From: JBBQTQ01 sp038213135 | GTDB taxonomy: Bacteria; Actinomycetota; Thermoleophilia; Gaiellales; Gaiellaceae | Direction of reading: 5' to 3' | DNA: 13,855 nucleotides | NCBI GenBank assembly: GCA_038213135.1 | Contig: JBBQTQ010000077.1 | Location: 1 to 13,855 of the forward strand | Shown here: piece after piece, positions 1 through 6,504 of the stretch | Position numbering within the stretch: position 1 is the first letter of the stretch | How the letters are laid out: every line of letters starts with the position of its first letter | Translations under genes and position numbers: made by a program | Notes under the pieces: generated by a model | What the model saw: the letters and a program-made list of their open reading frames with translations, nothing else | What the model was told of the DNA's origin: nothing | Database searches by the model: none

Positions 1-1
1 C

Positions 2-139
2 GACCTCGTCGCGTCAATCCGCACCTGGATCGCCAACTGGAACGACGACCCGAAGCCCTTCGTCTGGCACAAGACCGCCGACCAGATCCTCGACAGCCTC
101 GCCGCCTACTGCCAACGGATCAACGACTCAGGACACTAG
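2..139 (+). CDS. IS630-family transposase, C-terminal fragment (5' end outside window)
   Basis: This is the last 45 codons of a gene that begins before the window and ends at TAG 137-139. The visible peptide reads WNDDPKPFVWHKTADQIL and ends CQRINDSGH. This matches the typical C-terminus of actinobacterial IS630-type DDE transposases, where a W-N-x-x-P-x-P-F/Y-x-W-x-K-T-A-D-x-I-L block follows the catalytic domain. The DDE residues themselves would lie outside the window. The family cuts and pastes its element into TA dinucleotides. Only the tail is seen, so whether the copy is intact cannot be judged. The palindrome 12 bases downstream may belong to the element end. The family call rests on a recognised tail motif only. 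Confidence 0.75.
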   Translation, partial: DLVASIRTWIANWNDDPKPFVWHKTADQILDSLAAYCQRINDSGH

Positions 140-150
140 TCTCCTCGAGC

Positions 151-177
151 CATGACCGGTGACTGTCACCGGTCATG
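151..177. repeat. Perfect 27-nt palindrome (13-bp arms, 1-nt centre)
   Basis: CATGACCGGTGAC at 151-163 is the exact reverse complement of GTCACCGGTCATG at 165-177, with a single T at 164 between them. It lies between the transposase stop and the start of the substrate-binding protein, from -46 to -20 relative to the GTG at 197. It covers the candidate -35 element, so it is well placed for a dimeric repressor. It could instead be part of the right end of the IS630 element. A terminator role is less likely because no T-run follows. Confidence 0.85.
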
Positions 178-190
178 TCCGCCATAGACT
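163..190 (+). promoter_or_regulatory. Putative promoter for a leaderless substrate-binding protein mRNA
   Basis: TAGACT at 185-190 fits the TANNNT -10 pattern and occupies exactly -12 to -7 if transcription starts at the GTG at 197. CTGTCA at 163-168, sharing four of six bases with TTGACA, lies 16 bp upstream, inside the centre of the palindrome. No Shine-Dalgarno sequence is visible before the GTG, in agreement with a leaderless transcript. The TA of the -10 is also a possible IS630 target site. Confidence 0.5.
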
Positions 191-196
191 TCGGCC

Positions 197-1231
197 GTGC
201 TGGACAGGGCGCAGCTCCTTCGCCGATTCGCGGCGGGCGCAGCTGCCGCGCCGCTCGCCGGGCTCCTCGCGGAGCGCGCCGCGGCAGCGGGCGGCGGCGG
301 CGATTTCCCGCCACACCCGCGCTGGACGTTCGCGTTCATCAGCGACCAGACGACGAATCCGTTGCTGGTCGCGCTCCAGTACGGGATCCAGGACGCCTGC
401 GCGCTCGTCGACTGCCAGTACACGTGGTCGGGCTCGGCGATCGGGAGCGTGCAGGAGATGCAGGACGCCTTTCAGAAGGCGCTCGCCGCGAAGCCGAGCG
501 GGATCGCTCTCTCGATCGTCGATCCGAAAGCCTTCGACCAGCCGGTGGCGCGGGCGATGCGCGCGGGCGTGCCCGTCGTCTCGTTCGTCACCGACGCCCC
601 GGGGACGAGCTCCAACCAGCGGCTCGCCTTCACCGGCGTCAGTCCGTACGCGGTGGGCTACGAGGCCGGTACTCGCTTTGCGAAGGCGAGTCCGCGCGGC
701 GAGCTGGCGCTGCTCGTCGGTACTGCGCCGGATGACGGCGCTCGTGCCCGCTTGAACGGCGCCAAGGCGGCGATCGCGAAGGCCGGGGGCGCAATCCACT
801 TGACCACGTTCAACACCGGCGACACCGCCTACGACGCCAACACGCGGCTCGAGGCCTGGTTTCCGACGCGCAGGAACCTCCGCGGCATGCTCGCCGTCGA
901 CCCGGCCTCGACCCTCGGCCTCGGCGCCGTGATGGAGAAGTACGCGCTCGGGGCCAAAGGCATCCGCGCGGCAGGCTTCGGCGTCTTCCCGGCGATCCTC
1001 CAGTTCGTCGCTCGGGGAGGTCTCGCGTTCACGATCGACGAGCAGCCCTACCTGCAGGGCTTCTACCCCCTGTTGCAGCTCTTCCTCTACAAGCTCTCGG
1101 GAGGTCTCGTCGCGCCGGCCGACATGCGGACGGGGCCGCTCTTCGTGACCAGATCGAACGTGGGCCCGTACGTGAACACGCACACCCGCTTCGAGGGCAG
1201 CTCCAGCAAGCAGCGCTATCCGATCGCGTGA
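197..1231 (+). CDS. Sugar-type periplasmic substrate-binding protein (ribose/Peripla_BP_4-like), orphan
   Basis: This encodes a 344-residue protein starting at GTG 197. Residues 1-31 resemble a Tat-type export signal: a twin arginine (LLRRFAAG, Arg9-Arg10) is followed by an Ala/Leu-rich stretch. The mature part starts like type-1 sugar-binding proteins (FAFISDQTTNPL, about residues 45-55). It continues with a DAFQKALAAKPSGIALSIVDP block, as in ribose/autoinducer-2-type binders, and later the FTIDEQPYLQGF block (about residues 274-285) near the hinge. Such proteins capture sugars outside the membrane and deliver them to an ABC permease. No ABC ATPase or permease gene is present here. The next gene, overlapping by 4 bp (GTGA), is an MFS transporter, which does not normally use a binding protein. 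The upstream IS630 end may have separated it from former partners. The ligand is unknown. Confidence 0.85.
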   Translation: MLDRAQLLRRFAAGAAAAPLAGLLAERAAAAGGGGDFPPHPRWTFAFISDQTTNPLLVALQYGIQDACALVDCQYTWSGSAIGSVQEMQDAFQKALAAKPSGIALSIVDPKAFDQPVARAMRAGVPVVSFVTDAPGTSSNQRLAFTGVSPYAVGYEAGTRFAKASPRGELALLVGTAPDDGARARLNGAKAAIAKAGGAIHLTTFNTGDTAYDANTRLEAWFPTRRNLRGMLAVDPASTLGLGAVMEKYALGAKGIRAAGFGVFPAILQFVARGGLAFTIDEQPYLQGFYPLLQLFLYKLSGGLVAPADMRTGPLFVTRSNVGPYVNTHTRFEGSSSKQRYPIA

Positions 1232-2388
1232 CCCGGCGGGCAGACGCCCGATACCGCTACGTCATCCTCGCGGTCGGAACCGGCGCGCAGGCCTCCTTCG
1301 CCGCGGCGGGCTTCGGCGTCGCTGTCTTGGCGCCGGAGCTCGCGCTGCGCTACCACCTCGGACTGTCGACGCTCGGCGTCGTGATCGCGACGACGAGCCT
1401 CGGGCAGGTGCTGACGCTCCTGCCCTGGGGGATCGTGACCGACCGCACCGGTGAGCGGCTCGTCACCGGCCTCGGACTCGGTGCGTGCGCCGCCTGCGTC
1501 GGGAGCGCAGCGTTCGCCGGCAGCGCGGCGACGCTGATCGTGCTCCTGCTCCTCGCCGGCGTGACCGGGGCTGGAATCAACTCCGCGACGGGCCGCGCGG
1601 TGATGGGCTGGTTCACGGCCGAGGAGCGGGGGGTGGCGCTGGGGATCAGGCAGACGGCGATCCCGATCGGCGCGGGCTTCTCGGCCCTCGTCCTGCCCGC
1701 GATCGGCGATCTCCGGACGTCGTTTCTCGTTCTCGGCGGCGTCGTCGCGGTGGCGGCGGCCGTCGGCGCGGTCGCCTTGCTGGAACCGCCGGTCGAGCCT
1801 GAGCCGCTCGACGCCGAGGCGATCATCCGGCCGTTGCGCGACCGCCGGCTCTGGCGGATTTCGGTCACCGGCTCGTTCCTCGTCGTCGTGCAGTTCTCCG
1901 TGCTCGGCTTCGTGGTGCTCTTCCTGCACGGCGCTCGCGGCTTCTCGACGGGCGAGGCGGGCGCGGTGCTGGCCGGGATCCAGGTGATCGGCGGGGTCCT
2001 GCGGGTCGCGAGCGGACGCTGGTCGGATCGCGTGCGCTCGAGGCTGCGGCCGATCAGGATCCTGGCTCTGCTCCTGACGGTCGCGATGGCGCTCGTCGCC
2101 GCGCTCGTCCACGCGCCCACGTGGGCGCTCGTGCCGGCGCTGCTCGTCGCGGGCGGGCTCTCGATGGGCTGGAACGCGCTCGCGTTCACCGCGGCAGCCG
2201 AGCTGGCGGGGCGGGCACGGGCCGGCGCGGCGCTCGGCCTCCAGCAGACCGCGCTCGCAATCGCGAGCGGGGTGACACCGCTCGTCTTCGCGCCGATCGT
2301 CGAGGCCACCTCCTGGCGGACCGGGTTCGCGCTCGTGGCGCTCTGCCCGCTCGTTGCGATCTACGTGCTCAGAGGCCTCGGTAGGTGA
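1228..2388 (+). CDS. Major facilitator superfamily transporter
   Basis: This 386-residue, very hydrophobic protein has about twelve predicted membrane segments in two halves. The charged loop between segments 2 and 3 carries the MFS signature as WGIVTDRTGERL (residues 67-78), and the second half holds the related GRWSDR (263-268). A long acidic/proline cytoplasmic linker near residues 186-200 (EPPVEPEPLDAE) divides the halves. The first half contains NSATGRAVMGWF followed by ERGVALGIRQTAIPIG, as in the oxalate/formate and nitrate-type MFS branches, so an organic acid or sugar acid substrate is possible. It starts at GTG 1228, overlapping the stop of the binding protein by 4 bp, so the two are translationally coupled. 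Its 3' end overlaps the convergent dehydrogenase gene by 20 bp. The substrate cannot be read from the sequence. Confidence 0.88.
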   Translation: MTRRADARYRYVILAVGTGAQASFAAAGFGVAVLAPELALRYHLGLSTLGVVIATTSLGQVLTLLPWGIVTDRTGERLVTGLGLGACAACVGSAAFAGSAATLIVLLLLAGVTGAGINSATGRAVMGWFTAEERGVALGIRQTAIPIGAGFSALVLPAIGDLRTSFLVLGGVVAVAAAVGAVALLEPPVEPEPLDAEAIIRPLRDRRLWRISVTGSFLVVVQFSVLGFVVLFLHGARGFSTGEAGAVLAGIQVIGGVLRVASGRWSDRVRSRLRPIRILALLLTVAMALVAALVHAPTWALVPALLVAGGLSMGWNALAFTAAAELAGRARAGAALGLQQTALAIASGVTPLVFAPIVEATSWRTGFALVALCPLVAIYVLRGLGR

Positions 2389-3487
2389 GCTGCTCGCGAC
2401 GGTCGCTCGTCGCCGACCGCAGCACCGCATCGCAGATCTCCGCAGCGCGGTACCCGTCTTCGAAAGTGGCCCCGTGTGGCGCGACCTCGCCGTCGCCGGC
2501 GATTGCGGCCAAGAAATGGTGGAGCTCATGGACGAAGGTGTGCTCCCAGCCGATCACGTGCCCGGGCGGCCACCAGTGCTCCCAGAACGGGTGCTCGGCC
2601 TCCGAGACGAGGATCGTGCGGAAGCCCTTCGCCCCCTCGCTCCACTGGAGCTCGTTGAGCCGCTCGAGCTCGAACCCGAGGGAGCCCTTCGAGCCGTTGA
2701 TCTCCCAGGAGAGCGCGTTCTTGCGGCCGAGGCAGAAGCGCGAGGCCTCGATCGTCCCCACCTGACCGCCCTCGAACTCGACCACCGCCTCGAAGGCGTC
2801 GTCGACGTCGACGTGACCCTCCTGGCGGCGCTCCTCGATGAACGTGCGCGTCGTGCCGGAGACCGCGGCGATCTCGCCGACGAGGTAACGGGCGAGGTCG
2901 ACGATGTGCGCACCGAGGTCGCCGAGCGCGCCCGAGCCGGCGATCTCCTTCTCGAGTCGCCAGACCATCGGGAAGTCCGGGTCGGTGATCCACTCCTGGA
3001 GATAGCGGGCGCGGAAGTGGTAGAGCTCGCCGAGGTCGCCGGCCTCGATCATCTGGCGTGCCAGCCGGACGGCCGGTACGAAGCGGTAGTTGAACGCGCA
3101 CATGTGCCGGACGCCCGTCGCGGCGACGCGCCTCCACATCTCGTAGGCCTCGTCCGCCGTCCGCGCGAGCGGCTTCTCGCAGAGCACGTGCTTGCCCGCT
3201 TCTGCGGCGGCGATCGTCGGCTGCGCGTGCAGGTTGTTCGGACTGACGTTGTCGAAGAGCTGGACTCCATCGTCGGCGACGAGCTCGCGCCAGTCGGTCG
3301 TCGCGCGCTCGTAGCCGTAGCGCTGTGCAGCTTCCTCGACCGCCTCAGCGGTACGCCCGGCGATCGAGACGAGGCGCGGACGGAGCGGCGGCGGCCAGGT
3401 CAGGTACGAGAGCTTCTTCCAGCCGTTCGTGTGCGCCTTGCCCATGAAGGCATAGCCGAGCATGCCGATCCCGATCTCGTCAGTCAC
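2369..3487 (-). CDS. Gfo/Idh/MocA family NAD(P)-dependent sugar oxidoreductase
   Basis: This encodes a 372-residue protein with the two-domain layout of the family. An N-terminal Rossmann region (GIGMLGYAFMGKAH, residues 6-19) has a loosened glycine motif. It is followed by the catalytic CEKPL (103-107), whose lysine is the conserved EKP residue. The FNYR block (132-135) and GDLGAHIVDLARYL (189-202) carry the Asp and His of the active site. Family members oxidise or epimerise sugars, inositols and related polyols using a bound nicotinamide cofactor. The GTG start at 3487 overlaps the end of the upstream isomerase gene by 8 bp, so the two form one operon. This pairing is common in inositol and keto-sugar pathways (for example IolG/IolE or YcjS/YcjR). 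The exact substrate is not determined. Confidence 0.92.
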   Translation of the reverse strand: MTDEIGIGMLGYAFMGKAHTNGWKKLSYLTWPPPLRPRLVSIAGRTAEAVEEAAQRYGYERATTDWRELVADDGVQLFDNVSPNNLHAQPTIAAAEAGKHVLCEKPLARTADEAYEMWRRVAATGVRHMCAFNYRFVPAVRLARQMIEAGDLGELYHFRARYLQEWITDPDFPMVWRLEKEIAGSGALGDLGAHIVDLARYLVGEIAAVSGTTRTFIEERRQEGHVDVDDAFEAVVEFEGGQVGTIEASRFCLGRKNALSWEINGSKGSLGFELERLNELQWSEGAKGFRTILVSEAEHPFWEHWWPPGHVIGWEHTFVHELHHFLAAIAGDGEVAPHGATFEDGYRAAEICDAVLRSATSDRREQLTYRGL

Positions 3488-4478
3488 GCTGCATCGCAGC
3501 GTCGAACGCCACGTCGGACGGAGTGAAGTCCGTGCGCCGCACGAATGCGAGGGCGTCCTGGGCGCCGTACTCGCGGTTCATCCCGGAGTCCTCCCACTCG
3601 ATCGAGAGCGGGCCGTCGTAGCCGATCCGGTTCAGCGTGCGGAAGAGATCCTCGAAGTCGACATCCCCATGGCCGGGAGAGACGAAGTCCCAGCCCCGCT
3701 CGGCGTCGCCGAAGTTGAGGTGTGAACCGAGGATCGAGCGGCGGCCGTCGAGTCGGCGGTGCGAGTCCTTGACGTGCACGTGGTAGATGCGGTCCGCGAA
3801 CTCCTCGACGAAGGCGGACGAGTCGAGGAACTGGTGCGCGAGGTGGCTCGGGTCGAAGTTGATCCCGAAGCCCTCGCGGTGGCCGATCGCGGCGAGCGTC
3901 TTGCGCGTGGTCGGGAAGTCGTAGGCGATTTCGCCCGGATGCACCTCGAGCCCGAAGCGGACGCCCTCCTGGTCGAAGACGTCGACGATCGGAGCCCAGG
4001 CCCCGGCGAACTCCTCGTAGCCGCGCTCGACCCGGGCGAAGTCGTTCGGCGGGAACGAGTAGAGCATGTGCCAGACCGGCGAGCCCGTGAAGCCGTTCAC
4101 CTGCTGGACGCCGAAGGCCGCAGCCGCACGAGCCGTCTCCTTCATCCGCTCCGCGGCGCGCTCGCGAACTCCGGCGGGGTCACCGTCGCCCCAGATCTCC
4201 GGCGGCAGGATGCCCTTGTGGCGCTCGTCGATCGGGTCGCAGACAGCCTGGCCGACGAGGTGCGCGCCGAGCGCCCAGCAGTTCAGGCCGTGCCGTTCGA
4301 GCACTGCGCGCTTTTGCTTGACGTAGTCGGGCTCGGCCAGGGCGCGGTCGACCTCGAAGTGGTCGCCCCAGCAGGCGAGCTCGAGCCCGTCGAAGCCCCA
4401 GGCACCGACCTGGGCCGCCAGCTCCTCGAGCGGCAGGTCGGCCCACTGGCCGGTGAAGAGCGTTACGGGGCGCGCCAC
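3480..4478 (-). CDS. Sugar phosphate isomerase/epimerase (xylose isomerase-like TIM barrel, IolE/YcjR-like)
   Basis: This 332-residue protein is of the AP-endonuclease-2/xylose-isomerase-like TIM-barrel superfamily. The expected metal ligands are visible: Glu178 in GLEVHPGE, Asp209 in INFDPSHLAHQ, His235 in YHVHVKD and Glu294 in SIEWEDSGM. The GHGDVDF motif (269-275) is typical of the keto-sugar epimerase and inosose branch. Members move a carbonyl or invert a centre on sugars and inososes using a divalent metal. It is the first gene of the minus-strand pair and precedes a Gfo/Idh/MocA dehydrogenase, which suggests oxidation followed by isomerisation of the same substrate. Start is GTG 4478. 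No Shine-Dalgarno sequence is visible, and a TAGTAT hexamer sits exactly at -12 to -7, suggesting a leaderless mRNA. Confidence 0.92.
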   Translation of the reverse strand: MARPVTLFTGQWADLPLEELAAQVGAWGFDGLELACWGDHFEVDRALAEPDYVKQKRAVLERHGLNCWALGAHLVGQAVCDPIDERHKGILPPEIWGDGDPAGVRERAAERMKETARAAAAFGVQQVNGFTGSPVWHMLYSFPPNDFARVERGYEEFAGAWAPIVDVFDQEGVRFGLEVHPGEIAYDFPTTRKTLAAIGHREGFGINFDPSHLAHQFLDSSAFVEEFADRIYHVHVKDSHRRLDGRRSILGSHLNFGDAERGWDFVSPGHGDVDFEDLFRTLNRIGYDGPLSIEWEDSGMNREYGAQDALAFVRRTDFTPSDVAFDAAMQRD

Positions 4479-4483
4479 GGCGC

Positions 4484-4489
4484 GATACT
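4484..4489 (+). promoter_or_regulatory. Putative -10 element for the DJ-1/PfpI gene
   Basis: GATACT at 4484-4489 shares four of six bases with TATAAT and occupies -12 to -7 relative to the ATG at 4496. It overlaps the opposite-strand TAGTAT hexamer almost completely. Only 17 bp separate the two divergent start codons, so any promoter for either gene must use this stretch or lie inside the other gene. Confidence 0.4.
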
Positions 4490-4490
4490 A
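4485..4490 (-). promoter_or_regulatory. Putative -10 element for the leaderless isomerase/dehydrogenase operon
   Basis: On the minus strand TAGTAT runs from 4490 to 4485, exactly -12 to -7 if the first base of the GTG at 4478 is the transcription start. No ribosome-binding site fits between the hexamer and the start codon. A good -35 hexamer was not found; that region lies inside the divergent DJ-1 gene. Confidence 0.5.
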
Positions 4491-4495
4491 AAGCC

Positions 4496-5056
4496 ATGGA
4501 ACGAGTCCTGATCATGACCGCGGACTCCGGCGAGGAGCTCGAGGTCTACTACCTGCTGTACCGGCTGCGCGAGGCGGGCTACGGCGTCGATGTCGCCGCT
4601 CCCGAGCGGAAGTCGCTCCAGCTCGTCGTCCATGACTTCGAGCCGGGCTGGGACACGTACATCGAGCGGCCGGGGCGGCGCCTCCAGTCGGATCTCGCCT
4701 TCCGCGAGGTCGAGCCGGAGCGCTACGCGGGCCTGCTGATTCCCGGCGGCCGCGCGCCCGAGGTGATCAGGAACGACCCGGACGTGCAGCGGATCGTCAC
4801 CCACTTCGTGGAGCGAGACCTGCCGCTCGGTCACCTCTGTCACGGCGTGCAGGTGCTGGCGCCCTACGGCTACGTCCAAGGCCGGCGCGTGTCGGCGTTC
4901 CCGCCGCTGGCGGTGGAGATCGAGCAGGGCGGCGGTGTGTTCGTCGACGGCCCGGTCACGGACGGCGCGATGGTCTCGGCGCGCGGCTGGGAGGATCTGG
5001 CTGAGTTCGCGAAGGCGTTTCTCGTGGTGCTGGACCGCTCGGCCGTACCCGCGTGA
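4496..5056 (+). CDS. DJ-1/PfpI family protein (class I glutamine amidotransferase-like)
   Basis: This 186-residue single-domain protein of usual family length starts at ATG 4496. It opens with the beta-strand RVLIMTADSGEELE; the acidic residue after it (Glu14-Glu16 area) takes the place of the conserved Glu that polarises the active cysteine. LLIPGGRAPE (80-89) is the oxyanion-loop motif, and GHLCHGVQVLA (112-122) is the nucleophile elbow with Cys115 followed by His116, as in PfpI and YhbO. Family members act as glyoxalases, deglycases, amidases or stress chaperones, and the role here cannot be fixed. Divergent from the isomerase with a 17-bp gap, it is followed after 1 bp by the RnfD-like gene, so those two are probably co-transcribed. 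The length lacks the extra domains of large catalases or transcription regulators. Confidence 0.9.
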   Translation: MERVLIMTADSGEELEVYYLLYRLREAGYGVDVAAPERKSLQLVVHDFEPGWDTYIERPGRRLQSDLAFREVEPERYAGLLIPGGRAPEVIRNDPDVQRIVTHFVERDLPLGHLCHGVQVLAPYGYVQGRRVSAFPPLAVEIEQGGGVFVDGPVTDGAMVSARGWEDLAEFAKAFLVVLDRSAVPA

Positions 5057-5057
5057 C

Positions 5058-6494
5058 GTGAGCCCCTCCGCGCTGGCAGTCGCGGGCGGGCGCGGCCTGA
5101 CCATCCATGGCACGCGCTATCCCGTCGTGCTGCCGAGCTCGCGCGATCCGCGGCTGCACCTCGCCGCGGTGATCGTCTCGCTGCAGATCCTCGGCCAGGC
5201 GGCCCTCGACTTCCGGCTATCGATCGCCCAGATCCTGATCTCGCTCGGGACGTGCGCGCTGCTCGAGATGGGGATCACGCTCTGGCGGCAACGGGTGATC
5301 ATGTGGCCCGCGAGCGCGCTCCTGACCGGGAACGGCGTCGCGTTCATCCTGCGCGTGCCCGGCACCCGCCACGGCGACTGGTGGAGCCTGCGCGGCTGGT
5401 GGATCTTCGCCGGCGTCGCGGCGGTCTCGCTCCTCTCGAAGCACGTCGTGCGCATCCGCGGCCGCCACGTCTTCAACCCGTCCAACTTCGGCCTCGTGCT
5501 CTGCTTCCTCGCGCTCGGCTCGAGCCGTGTCGAGCCGTTCGACTTCTGGTGGGGCCCGATGTCCGCCTGGATGGCGGTCGCGCTCGCGATCATCGTGCTC
5601 GGCGGTCTGGCGATCCTCTCGCGGCTACGGCTGCTCTCGATCGCGATCGGCTTCTGGGCGGCGTTCGCGGCCGGGATCGGGTTGCTCGCGCTGACCGGCC
5701 ATGCGATGACCGCGCGCTGGCACGTGGGCCCGATCACCGGCGGCTACTTCTGGTGGGTGCTCGTTACCTCGCCCGAGATCCTCGTCTTCCTGTTCTTCAT
5801 GATCAGCGACCCGAAGACGATTCCCTCGGGCGGCACCTCACGTCGTGTCTACGCCGTGGCCGTCGGCCTGCTGGCGGCGCTGCTGATCGCGCCGGCGCGG
5901 ACCGAGTACTGGAGCAAGGTCGCGGTGCTCGGGGCGCTCGCGATAGTCTGCGCCGCCAGGCCGCTCCTCGAACGCTCGTCGTTCGGGTTCGGCGTGCGGC
6001 GGTCGCTGGCGGTCGGGGCCGTGGGGCTGGCGGCTTACGCGGGGGCCCTCGTCGCCGCCGGGATCCCGGCCCAGTCGAGCGCGGCCGCCGTGCCGGCGAT
6101 CGACACGAAACACTTGCCGCAGATCACGATCCTGCCCTCGAAGGGCGTCGACTCGAAGCTCGACCGGAAGACAGCCGCCCTGATCGCCCACGACGTGGTC
6201 GCCGGCCTGCGCCGGCGCATGGAGAGGCAGATCGCGGCCGCCCACGGGCGGCGGGTCACCGTCACCGGCTACCGCGTCGATCGCCTGCGCGTCAGGCTCG
6301 AACAGGGCCAAGGGCAGGGCCCCCCGGTCGCCGTCGCCACGCTGATCGGCGTGCGACAGCCGACGGTCTACGCCGGATCTCCTCCCAGGATCCTCCAGAG
6401 CGGAGCCGCGCTTCCCTTCCGGAAGACCGTGCGGCTCGAGGACGACGGTGGCCGCTACTCGTTCGTCGGCAAGACGATGGGTCGCGGCCGTTAG
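5058..6494 (+). CDS. RnfD/NqrB-like integral membrane protein with an extra C-terminal domain
   Basis: This 478-residue protein starts at GTG 5058, one base after the preceding stop; starting upstream would only read through the DJ-1 gene. About nine or ten membrane segments fill residues 33-335. SKHVVRIRGRHVFNPSNFGL (127-146) matches the loop in RnfD/NqrB proteins that reads K-x-x-x-G-x-H-x-F-N-P-S. MISDPKTIPSG (248-258) corresponds to the TDP-x-TSP block near the flavin-binding loop. In Rnf and Nqr complexes this subunit carries a covalent flavin and helps couple electron flow to ion transport. None of the other subunits is encoded here. Residues about 340-478 are predicted outside the membrane and match nothing I recognise. 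Stand-alone RnfD-like proteins occur in several actinobacteria, some in enediyne clusters. Function unknown. Confidence 0.75.
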   Translation: MSPSALAVAGGRGLTIHGTRYPVVLPSSRDPRLHLAAVIVSLQILGQAALDFRLSIAQILISLGTCALLEMGITLWRQRVIMWPASALLTGNGVAFILRVPGTRHGDWWSLRGWWIFAGVAAVSLLSKHVVRIRGRHVFNPSNFGLVLCFLALGSSRVEPFDFWWGPMSAWMAVALAIIVLGGLAILSRLRLLSIAIGFWAAFAAGIGLLALTGHAMTARWHVGPITGGYFWWVLVTSPEILVFLFFMISDPKTIPSGGTSRRVYAVAVGLLAALLIAPARTEYWSKVAVLGALAIVCAARPLLERSSFGFGVRRSLAVGAVGLAAYAGALVAAGIPAQSSAAAVPAIDTKHLPQITILPSKGVDSKLDRKTAALIAHDVVAGLRRRMERQIAAAHGRRVTVTGYRVDRLRVRLEQGQGQGPPVAVATLIGVRQPTVYAGSPPRILQSGAALPFRKTVRLEDDGGRYSFVGKTMGRGR

Positions 6495-6497
6495 GCT
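6492..6497 (+). promoter_or_regulatory. Putative -10 element for the xylose-isomerase-like gene
   Basis: TAGGCT at 6492-6497 fits TANNNT and lies at -13 to -8 from the GTG at 6505, one base off the ideal leaderless spacing. It includes the TAG stop codon of the upstream membrane-protein gene. No Shine-Dalgarno sequence is present, and no convincing -35 was seen. Read-through from the upstream gene is the alternative. Confidence 0.4.
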
Positions 6498-6504
6498 CCG
6501 GGCC

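Noticed and set aside
151..177. Palindrome as a Rho-independent terminator for the transposase
   Set aside because: The stem is strong but is not followed by a T-run (TCCGCCATAG follows), and it overlaps a promoter candidate. A terminator role is not excluded.
173..1183. Long minus-strand open frame opposite the substrate-binding protein
   Set aside because: Arg/Glu-rich low-complexity product without a family motif; typical antisense shadow in high-GC DNA.
1216..2529. Minus-strand open frame of 437 codons opposite the MFS gene
   Set aside because: Highly charged Arg/Asp/Glu product with no hydrophobic core or motif, while the plus strand encodes a clear MFS protein.
2354..3526. Plus-strand open frame of 390 codons opposite the Gfo/Idh/MocA gene
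   Set aside because: No recognisable domain; the minus-strand frame contains the EKP and other conserved motifs.
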